Source: Limnobacter parvus (lineage in GTDB: Bacteria > Pseudomonadota > Gammaproteobacteria > Burkholderiales > Burkholderiaceae_B). From it: a DNA stretch of 64,000 nt. This document shows positions 17,909 to 27,902 of this stretch, piece after piece. Numbering within the stretch: position 1 is the stretch's first letter; each line of letters opens with the position of its first letter. Location: the NCBI RefSeq assembly GCF_024623725.1, contig NZ_JANKHG010000001.1, positions 350,626 through 414,625 on the forward strand, written 5' to 3'. The position numbers were made by a program, and so were the translations under genes. A model generated the notes under the pieces. It was not told the origin of the DNA. It ran no database searches and saw only the letters and a program-made list of their open reading frames with translations.

Positions 17909-19141
17909 ATGCGAAGTTGTTTCAAATGGATTTACCTGCTGTTGCTGCCATTGCTGGTGTGGGCCTGCAGCGGAGAAAACAATTCCGGCGACACTGCCAC
18001 GCCCAGTGCCATTCAGTCATCCGAGGCCTTTGGCTGGCCCGCATCGGTTCAAGGTGAAAACCCGCCCGAAAGTCCGCTCCCAGCTCAGGCCAACAACGAT
18101 GTCCTGTTTCAACTGGGCCTGGTCAGCGACATGCTGCCGCGCCAACAGTTGGCCGGGGTGGTCGATCCCATCGCCTTGGGCTACACGCTCAGCGACATCA
18201 CCGACCCCGCTTTGCTGGAATTCCAGATTCGCGCCTTGGCGGCTCAATTGAACGATGGTTCCCGAGTGGACCAAGTGTTTCACTGGTACGGTCACCCCGA
18301 GAATAACGAGTCCGTGGCCTTGGTTCCTGTTGAATTCCAGAACCGCTATGGCACGCGTCTGCACGGGGAAATTGTGCTGCCCAAGCGCGGGCAAACCGAG
18401 GCCACGGCTCAAAAATACCCGGTTATTTTGGCGCTCGAAGGTTTGAACACCAACACCGCCATGTACCGCTGGTGGCATCAGTTGTTTGCTGATGCGGGCT
18501 ACCTCGTGTTTGCTTTCGATTTTTCCGGTCAGGGCCGGTCCGATGATGAAGTACAAGGCGACCCGGGCAACAACATTGAAGAAGCGCAGGATGCGCTCAC
18601 CTACCTGTTGAACAATTCGCCTGTGCGTCAGTTCATTGACCCCGCTCGCATTGGCGTAATCGGCCACAGCATGGGCGCTATTGCTACCATGGGCTTACAG
18701 GCCGTTGAACCGCGCTTGAAGGCTGCAGTGGCGGCCGCCCCCATCAGCGAAATTCAATCGGTATTCGATAAAAACCCGATCCCCGTGATGATCCAGACAG
18801 GCGATCACGATGGCCCCATCGCCCCAATTGTTGCCGTGAACCCCGCTGTGGTGCGCCCTGTGTACGACAAGCTGACCAACGACCGCGCCTTCATTGTGGC
18901 CGACGCCGCCAGCCACGCACAACACACCAACTACCCGCTGCTGCCCACATCCACTTGGGGGCGTGAAATTGCCGCGCAATATTCACTGGCCTGGATGAAC
19001 TACCATTTGCTGGGCGACACTGAAGCACTGAAGGTGCTTCAAACCGCGCACCCCAGGCTGAGTTATTTGTGGAAAAGTGAAGTGGTGATTGGGCAAGACA
19101 AGCGGGTGTTCAAATCCGCCGGGCCTGCCCTGCCCCAATAA
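17909..19141 (+). CDS. Alpha/beta-hydrolase lipoprotein
   Basis: 410 residues. The N-terminus MRSCFKWIYLLLLPLLVWAC is a lipoprotein signal with the acylated cysteine at residue 20. The body has an alpha/beta-hydrolase fold: ALEGLNTNTAMYRWWHQLFADAGY with FDFSGQGRSDDE, the nucleophile elbow GHSMG in RIGVIGHSMGAIATMG, and a late TGDHDGPIAP that could hold the acid. A good AAGGAAG ribosome-binding site precedes the ATG. Resembles secreted platelet-activating-factor-acetylhydrolase or dienelactone-hydrolase-like proteins; the natural ester is unknown. It converges with liuA, whose stop lies five bases beyond. Confidence 0.85.
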   Translation: MRSCFKWIYLLLLPLLVWACSGENNSGDTATPSAIQSSEAFGWPASVQGENPPESPLPAQANNDVLFQLGLVSDMLPRQQLAGVVDPIALGYTLSDITDPALLEFQIRALAAQLNDGSRVDQVFHWYGHPENNESVALVPVEFQNRYGTRLHGEIVLPKRGQTEATAQKYPVILALEGLNTNTAMYRWWHQLFADAGYLVFAFDFSGQGRSDDEVQGDPGNNIEEAQDALTYLLNNSPVRQFIDPARIGVIGHSMGAIATMGLQAVEPRLKAAVAAAPISEIQSVFDKNPIPVMIQTGDHDGPIAPIVAVNPAVVRPVYDKLTNDRAFIVADAASHAQHTNYPLLPTSTWGREIAAQYSLAWMNYHLLGDTEALKVLQTAHPRLSYLWKSEVVIGQDKRVFKSAGPALPQ

Positions 19142-19145
19142 GTGC

Positions 19146-20327
19146 TTACAGGGTTTCCGAGAAAAGCTCGCGTCCAATCAACATGCGGCGAATTTCGCTG
19201 GTGCCCGCACCAATCTCGTACAGCTTGGCGTCACGCCACAAGCGACCACACGGGTATTCGTTGATGTATCCGTTGCCGCCCAGAATTTGAATCGACTCGC
19301 CCGCCATCCAGGTGGCTTTTTCAGCTGAATACAAAATTGCGCCTGCGCAATCTTTGCGCAGTTTGCGCACGGTGTCGGGTGTGGCCTTGTCGCAGGCCTT
19401 GCCCACTTGGTACACATAGGCGCGGGTGGCCATCATGGTGGAATACATGTCGGCCAACTTGCCCTGAATCAGCTGAAATTCACCAATGCTTTGGCCGAAC
19501 TGTTTGCGGTCGTGCACATAAGGCACCACCACGTCCATAGCCGCCGCCATTATGCCCAGCGGCCCACCGGAAAGCACGGCGCGTTCAAAATCAAGCCCAC
19601 TCATCAGCACGTTCACACCACGACCCACCTTGCCCAACACATGGGTTTCTGGAACCTCGCAGTCTTCGAACACCAATTCGCCGGTGTGGCTGCCTCGCAT
19701 GCCCAGCTTGTCGAGCTTCTGAGCAATTGAAAAACCCTTAAAGCCTTTCTCGATCAAGAATGCAGTAATGCCGTGTGGCCCAGCCGCCAAGTCGGTTTTG
19801 GCGTAAACCACCAACACATCGGCATCCGGCCCGTTGGTAATCCACATTTTGTTGCCATTCAGTACGTACTTGTCGCCCTTTTTATCAGCACGCAACTGCA
19901 TGCTGACCACGTCTGAACCCGCATTGGGTTCGCTCATGGCCAATGCACCAATGTGCTCGCCGGAAATCAGCTTCGGCAGGAAGGTGTTGCGCTGCCAATC
20001 GTTGCCATTGCGACGAATCTGGTTCACACACAGGTTGGAATGGGCACCGTAGCTCAGCGCCACCGAGGCGCTGGCCCGTGAAATTTCTTCCATGGCCACA
20101 ATGTGGGCCAAATAACCCATGCCACTGCCGCCCAGTTCTTCTTCAACCGTCAGCCCCAACAAGCCCATCTCACCCATTTTTCGCCACAAATGCATGGGGA
20201 ATTGGTCGGTTTTGTCCATTTCAGCCGCCAAAGGGGCAATTTCCGCTTGGGCAAAGGTTTGTACTGCATCGCGCAGGGCGTCGATGTCTTCTCCAAGATC
20301 AAACTGAAGTCCTGGCAAATTCAACAT
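19146..20327 (-). CDS. liuA: Isovaleryl-CoA dehydrogenase
   Basis: 393 residues, full length for acyl-CoA dehydrogenases. Signature sequences are intact: [24 protein letters not shown], the flavin-binding [16 protein letters not shown] and MWITNG, and at the C-terminus [35 protein letters not shown]. The sequence [12 protein letters not shown] is characteristic of the isovaleryl-CoA branch. It oxidises isovaleryl-CoA to 3-methylcrotonyl-CoA, the substrate of LiuB/LiuD. In many betaproteobacteria liuA starts the liu operon; here it lies about 12 kb from liuBCD as a single gene, convergent with the lipoprotein hydrolase gene and divergent from an MBL-hydrolase gene. Confidence 0.93.
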   Translation of the reverse strand: MLNLPGLQFDLGEDIDALRDAVQTFAQAEIAPLAAEMDKTDQFPMHLWRKMGEMGLLGLTVEEELGGSGMGYLAHIVAMEEISRASASVALSYGAHSNLCVNQIRRNGNDWQRNTFLPKLISGEHIGALAMSEPNAGSDVVSMQLRADKKGDKYVLNGNKMWITNGPDADVLVVYAKTDLAAGPHGITAFLIEKGFKGFSIAQKLDKLGMRGSHTGELVFEDCEVPETHVLGKVGRGVNVLMSGLDFERAVLSGGPLGIMAAAMDVVVPYVHDRKQFGQSIGEFQLIQGKLADMYSTMMATRAYVYQVGKACDKATPDTVRKLRKDCAGAILYSAEKATWMAGESIQILGGNGYINEYPCGRLWRDAKLYEIGAGTSEIRRMLIGRELFSETL

Positions 20328-20422
20328 ATCAAAGTCTCCGCAGAAGTTAGGCTTTTCTGAAATGATGCCCTACAATCAGGCCCTTCACCCTTACAAGCGA
20401 CTGAAAAGTCACCAGAAAACAC

Positions 20423-21445
20423 ATGGGAATTGAACGTTTGTTTGAACCGCCCGTCTTGGGCCAACCAATCCCGGTTGCACCGGGCGTGCTTTGGTTGCGT
20501 TTGCCACTGCCTTTTGCGCTGGACCACATCAATGTGTGGCTGCTCGAGGAAGAAAACCAGTACACCCTGGTTGACTGTGGCGCTGGCCTGCCCGATGTGG
20601 CCGCCATGTGGGAAGACATTGAAAAAACCTTGTTTGTACGCAAACCGCTGGGCCGAATCATTTGCACCCACGCCCACCCCGACCACATTGGCATGGCAGG
20701 CCCTTTGGCGCGCCGCCACGGCGTGCATGTGCACATGTCCACCGGGGAATACTTCATGGCGCGCGGCTTGTGCGCCAACCTGCCCGGGTTCGATGCCAAT
20801 ACTCTGAGTACCTTCATGGCAGGCCATGGACTGGTGAATGAGAAAAAAGCCGATGAAACACTGGAAGCGCGCGGCGGCATGTTTTCTCGATTGGTGCCTG
20901 AGCCCCCCTTGAACTACCAGCGCATACAGCACGGCGATGAAATTGAAATTGGTGGCCACGTGTGGCGCTGCCATGCAGGCTTCGGGCACAGCCCGGAACA
21001 CATCAGCTTGGTGTGCGACAGCCTGAACCTGATGATCAGCGGCGACATGCTGCTGCCTACCATTTCAACAAATGTAAGTGTTTATGGCATTGAACCTGAA
21101 GGCAACCCACTGCTGCTGTTCTTGAAATCAGTGCAATGCATGGCCCAGTTGTCTGACAAACTTGTTGTATTGCCTTCCCATGGCGTGCCTTTCAAAGGGG
21201 TCCACGACCGCTGTGCCCAACTGCTTCGCCACCACGATCACCGCTTGAACGAACTGCTTGAAGCTTTGAAAGAAAAACCGCTGACTGCGCGCCAAGCCAT
21301 CAGTGTTCTATTCAGAAGGGAAATGGATGGGCACCAAATGAGCTTTGCCATGGGCGAAGCCGTCGCCCACCTGCACTACCTGTGGTACAAAGGCGTGGTG
21401 AAGCGTTCGGCCGTTGAAGGCGTTTGGACCTTTGAAGCCCTTTAA
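20423..21445 (+). CDS. Metallo-beta-lactamase-fold hydrolase
   Basis: 340 residues. Metal-binding motif THAHPDHIG gives H83, H85, D87 and H88; a further histidine in the CHAGFGHSPEHI region and ISGDMLLP complete the typical dinuclear site. The C-terminal ~80 residues (helical, ending KRSAVEGVWTFEAL) match the winged-helix-like tail of LACTB2-type or glyoxalase-II-like family members. It probably hydrolyses a thioester or another ester; the neighbouring divergent liuA suggests acyl-CoA-related chemistry but this is only positional. Followed after 60 bases by the CobW-like gene on the same strand. Confidence 0.88.
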   Translation: MGIERLFEPPVLGQPIPVAPGVLWLRLPLPFALDHINVWLLEEENQYTLVDCGAGLPDVAAMWEDIEKTLFVRKPLGRIICTHAHPDHIGMAGPLARRHGVHVHMSTGEYFMARGLCANLPGFDANTLSTFMAGHGLVNEKKADETLEARGGMFSRLVPEPPLNYQRIQHGDEIEIGGHVWRCHAGFGHSPEHISLVCDSLNLMISGDMLLPTISTNVSVYGIEPEGNPLLLFLKSVQCMAQLSDKLVVLPSHGVPFKGVHDRCAQLLRHHDHRLNELLEALKEKPLTARQAISVLFRREMDGHQMSFAMGEAVAHLHYLWYKGVVKRSAVEGVWTFEAL

Positions 21446-21505
21446 ATACGAACAAATGCCCCCATTTCGGCCATTGACCCAATTTTTGCAGCAAACAAAA
21501 GCACC

Positions 21506-22498
21506 ATGAACCAAGCAGCCCCCCACAACATGATTCCAGTGACCATCCTGACCGGTTTTCTGGGCAGTGGAAAAACCACTTTGTTGAACCGAATTCTGAA
21601 AGAAAACCACGGCATGAAAATCGCAGTGATTGAAAACGAATTTGGAGAAGAAGGCGTCGACAACGACCTGCTAATGCAGAATGAGCAGGAAAATATTGTT
21701 GAAATGAACAACGGCTGCCTGTGTTGCACAGTGCGCGGCGACTTGGTGCGCATTCTGGGCGAAATGGCGGCCAAGCGCCTTGCCGGTACCATCAAATTTG
21801 ATCGTGTGGTGATTGAAACCACCGGCATGGCCGACCCAGGCCCTGTGGCGCAAACCTTCTTTGTCGACGATTTGGTCGCTGAAAGCTTTATTCTGGATGC
21901 TGTTATTACCGTGGTCGATGCCAAGCACGGCATGCAGCAACTCGACGAGCACCGCGAAATTCAGCAACAGGTAGGCTTTGCCGACCGAATTTTGCTTTCA
22001 AAAACTGATTTGTGCACGGAAGACGACGTCACCGCGTTGAAACGCCGGCTAGTTAAAATGAATGCGCGCGCTGAAATGATGATTTCTGAATTCGGCGTGG
22101 CGCCAATTGACAAACTGCTGGACGTGCGTGGTTTCAACCTGAATTCCATACTGGACATTGCGCCCGACTTTCTGGACGAAGACAAACACACCCACAACGA
22201 CGAAATTCAAAGCTTTGTGTTCAAAAGCACCAAAGCATTTGACGGGCAAAAGTTTGAAGAATTCATGGGGTCGGTTACACAAGTGTACGGGCCAGACATG
22301 TTGCGCTACAAAGGCATACTGAACATCAAGGCCAGTGACCGTCGTGCCCTTTTTCAGGGTGTGCACATGCTGATGGGTTTGGACTGGGGTAGGAAATGGG
22401 AACCCAGCGAGAAAAAAGAAAGCAAAATTGTGTTCATTGGGCGTAAACTCCCCAAGGAATTTATCACCCAAGGGTTAGAGCTTTGTTTGGCCCGATAG
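21506..22498 (+). CDS. CobW/COG0523-family GTPase (putative metal chaperone)
   Basis: 330 residues. Walker A GFLGSGKTT at 17-25, the metal-binding CxCC motif C71-L-C73-C74 in NNGCLCCTVRGDL, Walker B-type ETTGMADP at 104-111, and SKTD base-recognition motif at 165-168, followed by a CobW C-terminal domain. COG0523 proteins are GTP-dependent metal chaperones, several of them zinc-related (ZigA, YeiR), another branch linked to cobalamin. There are no cobalamin-biosynthesis genes here. It lies 51 bases upstream of dksA, an arrangement known in other proteobacteria where a COG0523 protein accompanies a cysteine-poor DksA, which favours the zinc-homeostasis interpretation. Confidence 0.9.
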   Translation: MNQAAPHNMIPVTILTGFLGSGKTTLLNRILKENHGMKIAVIENEFGEEGVDNDLLMQNEQENIVEMNNGCLCCTVRGDLVRILGEMAAKRLAGTIKFDRVVIETTGMADPGPVAQTFFVDDLVAESFILDAVITVVDAKHGMQQLDEHREIQQQVGFADRILLSKTDLCTEDDVTALKRRLVKMNARAEMMISEFGVAPIDKLLDVRGFNLNSILDIAPDFLDEDKHTHNDEIQSFVFKSTKAFDGQKFEEFMGSVTQVYGPDMLRYKGILNIKASDRRALFQGVHMLMGLDWGRKWEPSEKKESKIVFIGRKLPKEFITQGLELCLAR

Positions 22499-22501
22499 CG
22501 G

Positions 22502-22515
22502 ATATACTGGTATAT
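22502..22515. promoter_or_regulatory. Palindrome ATATACTGGTATAT in front of dksA
   Basis: Two perfect 6-bp arms (ATATAC/GTATAT) around TG, lying 35 bases before the dksA start. TATACT within it is itself a good -10 hexamer, and TATAGT overlaps its right end, so it may be a promoter core, an operator, or both. It does not match the Zur box consensus closely. Confidence 0.4.
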
Positions 22516-22549
22516 AGTCGTAAAAAACAAAAGGACTAGAGGCTGTGCT

Positions 22550-22975
22550 ATGACCACTGAAAAAACGCAACTCATCACTGAGAAACAACTACTCGCGATG
22601 AAAGAAGACGATTACATGAACGAGGTGCAGCTGGCCTTTTTCCGTCAACGGCTTCAAGAAATGGAAAAGGAATTGCTGGCCAACGCTGGCGAAACCACGG
22701 AGCACCTGCGCGAAACCGTTGTGGTGCCTGATCCGGCTGACCGCGCCACCATCGAAGAAGAGCATGCACTTGAACTTCGCACCCGCGATCGCGAACGCAA
22801 ATTGCTCAAGAAAATTCAGCAGTCCATTCAAAAAATTGATGCAGGTGAATACGGATGGTGTGAAGAAACAGGCGACCCCATTGGTGTGGCGCGTTTGTTG
22901 GCACGCCCCACCGCCACCTTGTCGCTGGAAGCACAACAGCGTCGGGAATTGAAACAGCGCATGTACGGGGATTGA
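22550..22975 (+). CDS. dksA: RNA polymerase-binding transcription factor DksA, cysteine-poor type
   Basis: 141 residues. The coiled-coil region contains VVPDPADRATIEEEHALELR, with the DxxDxA-type tip that enters the RNA polymerase secondary channel. The C-terminal globular part reads YGWCEETGDPIGVARLLARPTATLSLEA: only one of the four zinc-ligand cysteines of Escherichia coli DksA remains. Cysteine-poor DksA proteins are known in several proteobacterial groups and work without structural zinc. DksA with ppGpp adjusts transcription of rRNA and amino-acid genes. A GGACTAGAGG ribosome-binding region lies upstream. An intrinsic terminator follows at 23001. Confidence 0.92.
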   Translation: MTTEKTQLITEKQLLAMKEDDYMNEVQLAFFRQRLQEMEKELLANAGETTEHLRETVVVPDPADRATIEEEHALELRTRDRERKLLKKIQQSIQKIDAGEYGWCEETGDPIGVARLLARPTATLSLEAQQRRELKQRMYGD

Positions 22976-23000
22976 TTTCCCGGTTTTGCTATAGTGAAGG

Positions 23001-23035
23001 AAAGCACATTGACCTTGGGTTGATGTGCTTTTTTT
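23001..23035 (+). terminator. Intrinsic terminator of dksA
   Basis: AAAGCACAT at 23001-23009 pairs perfectly with ATGTGCTTT at 23023-23031, with extra ACC/GGT pairing in the loop, followed by an uninterrupted T-run. It begins 25 bases after the dksA stop codon. Confidence 0.9.
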
Positions 23036-23082
23036 ACGACCAAGTGGGGTAGTCCGTTTCCGCTGATCACCTTGTACCCCAG

Positions 23083-23270
23083 TCGGCGCGAGTCCCAATC
23101 ATTCGCCTGAAAACCTGATTCTCCCTTTTTGAAATTCACCCTGACTCACCTCGCTCGGCCAGAGGCCGACATCAAATTAGGCCGTCTGTTTTGCCTAATT
23201 TGATGAGCCAAGATGAACTTCAAAAAGGGAGATAGCGGTTTTCGGTGCGGAACAAGTGAACCACGACGAG
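23083..23270. repeat. Palindromic element, copy A
   Basis: About 188 bp between the dksA terminator and the end of rsmI. Outer arms form a long imperfect palindrome (CCTGAAAACC...TCCCTTTTTGAAATTCA on the left against TGAACTTCAAAAAGGGA...GCGGTTTTCGG on the right). Inside lie a small hairpin TCGGCC-AGA-GGCCGA (23155-23169) and, abutting it, a perfect 13-bp stem CATCAAATTAGGC/GCCTAATTTGATG (23170-23182 with 23193-23205) closed by the loop CGTCTGTTTT. Copies B and C at 41337-41765 share the same plan with different but compensated stem sequence. No open reading frame is evident inside it. Together with the dksA terminator it explains the 311-base gap 22976-23286. Confidence 0.85.
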
Positions 23271-23286
23271 CTGGCTGAAGCTGCCA

Positions 23287-24177
23287 TCATGTATTTCCAG
23301 CGTTTTTCAACTCAAGCGCCCGGTTGTACACCGTGTTTTTGGCCAGGCCAGTGGCCTTTACCACCAAGGCCACTGCAGTTTTCAATGGCAATTCGGCCAT
23401 CAACAAAGCCAGCCAGGCGTCCAAATCAGCGCTGGCTTGTGCGTTAGTAGCGTCGTCTTCTGAAATCGCGCTGCCTTCAATCACCCAAGCCCATTCACCA
23501 CGTTCCGAATTGGGGTCTTGCCGTATTTGCGCAAACACCGCATCGCCCAACCCCCGGTAAAACGTTTCGAACTGCTTGGTCAGCTCGCGGCCTGCGCACA
23601 TGTTGCGGTTGCCCGCGCCCAATGTTTCCAGGTCATCCACCAATTGCATCACCCGATGCGGTGCTTCAAAAACAACCTGCGGTTCCGGGCAAGCCAGCCA
23701 GCCTTTCAACTCATCAAGGCGGCTTTTTCCTTTGGCTGGCAAAAACCCCCGAAAGGTAAAAGCAGCATCCACCAACCCACTGGCGGCCACAACCGCCAAC
23801 ACGCTGCTGGCACCTGGCACGGGCACTACCTTAAACCCGGCCTCGGCCACACAGCGCACCACCACAGCACCGGGATCCGATACCGCAGGCGTGCCCGCGT
23901 CGCTGACCAAGGCAATCGATTCACCCCGCTGCAAGCAGGCCAGCACACCCTGCGCACTTTCGCGTTCGTTGTGGGCATGGTGCGCCATCAAGGGTTTTTT
24001 AATGCCCAAAGCGTCCAGCATGCGGGCTGTGTTTCGGGTGTCTTCAGCGGCAATGCGGTCCACCTGTTCCAGCACCGCGCGTGCACGCAGGCTTAAGTCA
24101 CCCATATTGCCGATGGGGGTTGCCACCACATAGAGTGAAGGCTCACGCTTCGTTTCAGCCCTTGCCTCAGAATTCAT
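23287..24177 (-). CDS. rsmI: 16S rRNA (cytidine-1402-2'-O)-methyltransferase
   Basis: 296 residues from the ATG at 24177; the open frame continues upstream to 24576 but overlaps yraN on the other strand and lacks homology. SLYVVATPIGNMGDLSLRA at the N-terminus, AAEDTRNTARMLD, VSDAGTPAVSDPGAVVV and VPVPGASSVLAVVAASGL are classic tetrapyrrole-methylase-fold motifs of RsmI. The enzyme methylates C1402 of 16S rRNA at the ribosomal decoding centre. The gene is divergent from yraN, as in Escherichia coli (yraL next to yraM-yraN-diaA-dolP), but lpoA (yraM) is missing here. Confidence 0.93.
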   Translation of the reverse strand: MNSEARAETKREPSLYVVATPIGNMGDLSLRARAVLEQVDRIAAEDTRNTARMLDALGIKKPLMAHHAHNERESAQGVLACLQRGESIALVSDAGTPAVSDPGAVVVRCVAEAGFKVVPVPGASSVLAVVAASGLVDAAFTFRGFLPAKGKSRLDELKGWLACPEPQVVFEAPHRVMQLVDDLETLGAGNRNMCAGRELTKQFETFYRGLGDAVFAQIRQDPNSERGEWAWVIEGSAISEDDATNAQASADLDAWLALLMAELPLKTAVALVVKATGLAKNTVYNRALELKNAGNT

Positions 24178-24214
24178 AGAATCCTTTACTCCATCCACAT
24201 CACCGGCTTTCTGC

Positions 24215-24721
24215 ATGGCATTCACACCCAAATCCAAAGTTCCTGAATTGTCCGGCATTCCGTGGGGCACACGCAAATCCAGATCACGAAAAGCCGTAAT
24301 TCCGTGGGTCTCGCCCAAAGAAAAACCCGCCAGTGTAATTCCTGCCGCACCGAACGAACACAAACTGGCCATTCTTGCCCAAGGGCAACTGGCGGAAATA
24401 CAAGCTCTACGCCTGCTGGAATCGAAGGGCTTGGTGCTGATCGCCCAAAACCACCGGTGCCGCTGTGGTGAAATCGACCTGATCATGGCGCAAGGCGACA
24501 CTGCAGTTGTTGTTGAGGTGCGCCTGCGCAGCAACAACAGGCACGGCAGCGCACTTGAAAGCATTTCCACCCACAAACAAAGCCGCGTAACACGTTGCGC
24601 GAAGCTGTGGTGGGTGCAGCAGGGTCAACGCAAGTTCAAGCACCTGCGTTTTGATGTGGTAGCTCTGGAAAATGGAACCGATGCGCAGTGGGTGCAAAAT
24701 GCGTGGCAAATCAGCAACTAA
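24215..24721 (+). CDS. yraN: UPF0102 (YraN) family endonuclease-like protein
   Basis: 168 residues in the open frame; family members are usually about 120. The conserved core starts near residue 50 (AILAQGQLAEIQALRLLESKGL) and contains the Holliday-junction-resolvase-like motif RCGEIDLIMAQGDTAVVVEVRLR with the catalytic E-x-D...E-x-R/K arrangement. The extra ~45 N-terminal residues (basic, low conservation expected) may be non-coding, with a later start. Function in bacteria is unclear; the fold is that of restriction-like nucleases. It is first in a run with diaA and dolP. Confidence 0.85.
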   Translation: MAFTPKSKVPELSGIPWGTRKSRSRKAVIPWVSPKEKPASVIPAAPNEHKLAILAQGQLAEIQALRLLESKGLVLIAQNHRCRCGEIDLIMAQGDTAVVVEVRLRSNNRHGSALESISTHKQSRVTRCAKLWWVQQGQRKFKHLRFDVVALENGTDAQWVQNAWQISN

Positions 24722-24768
24722 ACCCGGATCAAACCGATGTAACAAGCCAAGTGTGCGCAACGGGCTAA

Positions 24769-26074
<1,306 letters not shown>

Positions 26075-26093
26075 CTGGACCTGAAAATCTAGT

Positions 26094-26582
26094 ATGAAAA
26101 AATTTCTTTCATTGTTTGCATCCCTTGCAGTGGTCAGCTTGCTGACTGCCTGCGGGGGCGACAAAGCACCACAGGTGGACTACACCACCATTGAAGGCCA
26201 AACCATTACGCCTGCCGATTACCAAGGCCAAGTGATGCTGGTGAACTTCTGGGCCACCAGTTGCGTCACCTGTGTGAAAGAAATGCCCGACATTGTGGAC
26301 ACACACAACAAATTCAAAGACCAGGGTTTTCGAACCATTGCCGTGGCCATGAGCTACGATCGCCCCGATTACGTGGTGAACTTTGCGAAAACACGGCAAC
26401 TGCCTTTTGATGTGGCGCTGGATGTTTCAGGCAACATTGCCAAGGCATTCGACGATGTGCAAATTACGCCCACCACTTACATCATCAATCGCAAAGGTGA
26501 AATCATCAAAACCTATGTGGGCGAACCCGACTTTACAGCGCTGCATGCGCTGATTGAAAAATCACTGGCTGAGAAGGTTTAA
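26094..26582 (+). CDS. TlpA/ResA-like thioredoxin-fold lipoprotein
   Basis: 162 residues. Lipoprotein signal MKKFLSLFASLAVVSLLTAC with the acylated cysteine at 20, then a TlpA-type thioredoxin domain: VNFWATSCVTCVKEMPDIV with redox-active C57 and C60, and a cis-proline at ITPTTYII. Such proteins reduce or oxidise thiols in the periplasm, for example on apocytochromes or other thiol targets. It follows dolP by 19 bases, so may be part of that operon. The substrate is not indicated by neighbours. Confidence 0.9.
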   Translation: MKKFLSLFASLAVVSLLTACGGDKAPQVDYTTIEGQTITPADYQGQVMLVNFWATSCVTCVKEMPDIVDTHNKFKDQGFRTIAVAMSYDRPDYVVNFAKTRQLPFDVALDVSGNIAKAFDDVQITPTTYIINRKGEIIKTYVGEPDFTALHALIEKSLAEKV

Positions 26583-26604
26583 GTACCTTACTCGTCACCC
26601 TACC

Positions 26605-27060
26605 TTATTCATCACCCCATTTGAAGTCGTCCATCACGCGGCGGTCCCGTTTGGTGGGCCGCGCCTTGATTTCCAGTGCAGGGTCTTTCATCAGTTTGCG
26701 GTTCGCCGCGCGCTCGGCCCGCTTCTTTGCGCTTTCCATGGTTTCTTCGTACAAGCCCTTGGCAATCGTTGCGCTGCCCCGCTTGTCGCCCAGTCCTTTC
26801 ACCACCAGAACCATGTCGTCCCAACCCGCAGGCACAGTCAGCACATCGCCCACCTGCACGCCGTAAGCAGGTTTCACTCGCTCGTCGTTGCACTTCACCT
26901 TGCCACCTTCCACTTCTTCAGTGGCAAGCGAACGGGTTTTGTAAAACCGGGCGGCCCACAACCATTTGTCAATGCGCACCTTGGCACCCGGTGCTGAAAA
27001 ATCAGTTTTACCATTGGGTGTTTTGGCGGGTTCGGGGGCTTTGTTTTTACTGCGACTCAC
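26605..27060 (-). CDS. hslR: S4-domain ribosome-associated heat shock protein Hsp15
   Basis: 151 residues from a GTG start at 27060, which has GGAG upstream; the open frame extends to 27180 but the extra sequence overlaps the neighbouring gene. After a basic, low-complexity N-terminus the S4 RNA-binding domain appears (VRIDKWLWAARFYKTRSLATEEVEGGKV, then RVKPAYGVQVGDVL), followed by the basic C-terminal extension ESAKKRAERAANRK...KRDRRVMDDFK typical of HslR. Hsp15 binds free 50S subunits carrying nascent chains and helps recycle stalled ribosomes after heat stress. Confidence 0.9.
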   Translation of the reverse strand: MSRSKNKAPEPAKTPNGKTDFSAPGAKVRIDKWLWAARFYKTRSLATEEVEGGKVKCNDERVKPAYGVQVGDVLTVPAGWDDMVLVVKGLGDKRGSATIAKGLYEETMESAKKRAERAANRKLMKDPALEIKARPTKRDRRVMDDFKWGDE

Positions 27061-27118
27061 TGTGTCTCCGAGCGTTGATTGGCCTGTACTGCTCGGGAAA
27101 TTATGCCAGAAGCAACGC

Positions 27119-27763
27119 TCAGTTGGCCCCGTTCTTGGCCAGGTACCAGCCAGTGTGGGTAGGGCGAAGCGCCATTTCAATCACGAAGCTGGGCTGCAAG
27201 GTACTGGCAACCGCAGTGCCGGTGGTTAGCGTGAACACGCTGGGGTCAAACGATTCCACCTTCAGGTTTTTAAAGTGGTTGATCATGTGCGCGTCTTTCA
27301 GGCTGGCCTCGAAACGTGCGGAAACTGCATCGTCCAGGCCAAACGGTTTGTTCTCATTGAAATCCACTGTTTTTTCTACCCACAGGCGGCCAAAGCAAAG
27401 TGCCTCGTTGTCGCCTTGTGGGCCTTGTCTGAAGTGCACACCTTCGAGTTTTTTCAAACCGCTGGAAGGCATGATGACCCAGCGCCCGTCACGGGTCTGC
27501 ATAATGTCCAGCAAGCCCGACAAGTCCCAGGCCTTTACATCGCGCGCTACTGCGCTGTTGGGGGGGATCTGGTCACGCGAATATTGATCAATGGCCTCAG
27601 TGCTGGGCAGCCGGGCGCACAGCGCTCCATGGCTAAGAATGAAAGTCTCTGCACGGGCGCCTTTCAGCAAGTTGTCGTTGCTTAAATCGGTTCTTGGATT
27701 GCAGGCAGTTAACAAGCCCAAAGCCAAGCCAAAGCCCATCCATTTCACTGCAGCACGCATCAT
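27119..27763 (-). CDS. Lipoprotein of unknown function
   Basis: 214 residues. Lipoprotein signal MMRAAVKWMGFGLALGLLTAC with acylated cysteine at 21. The mature part has two cysteines (in GALCARL and EALCFGRLW) that could form a disulfide, and ends in beta-strand-like segments (SFVIEMALRP). A good AAAGGAA ribosome-binding site precedes the ATG. It lies downstream of the T6SS/caspase operon on the same strand but is separated by 139 bases with a GC-rich palindrome, so is probably a separate unit. I do not recognise a family; size and pattern do not fit the T6SS lipoprotein TssJ. Confidence 0.65.
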   Translation of the reverse strand: MMRAAVKWMGFGLALGLLTACNPRTDLSNDNLLKGARAETFILSHGALCARLPSTEAIDQYSRDQIPPNSAVARDVKAWDLSGLLDIMQTRDGRWVIMPSSGLKKLEGVHFRQGPQGDNEALCFGRLWVEKTVDFNENKPFGLDDAVSARFEASLKDAHMINHFKNLKVESFDPSVFTLTTGTAVASTLQPSFVIEMALRPTHTGWYLAKNGAN

Positions 27764-27874
27764 TTTTAAATTCCTTTTTCACTTGCTACCAGTGTGCACG
27801 GGCTTGGGAACACGCAATAGCGGAAAAAAGCCTGAAAACCCGTGTCAGTTGGAAAGTTTAAAAACTGTGAATAC

Positions 27875-27890
27875 CCCGCAGCGCTGCGGG
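27875..27890. terminator. GC-rich 16-bp palindrome after the T6SS/caspase operon
   Basis: CCCGCAGCGCTGCGGG is a perfect palindrome 12 bases beyond the stop codon of the caspase-like gene. It can fold as a short, very stable hairpin. It has no T-run on the minus strand, so rho-independent termination is only possible, not certain. Confidence 0.45.
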
Positions 27891-27902
27891 CTTAACGCCG
27901 TG

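Noticed and set aside
24178..24576. Extended N-terminus of rsmI
   Set aside because: The open frame continues upstream of 24177 but overlaps yraN antisense and adds no conserved sequence; the RsmI core begins just after 24177.
27119..27763. TssJ (T6SS outer-membrane lipoprotein)
   Set aside because: It is a lipoprotein near the T6SS operon, but it is larger than usual TssJ, shows no matching motifs, and is separated from the operon by a GC-rich palindrome.
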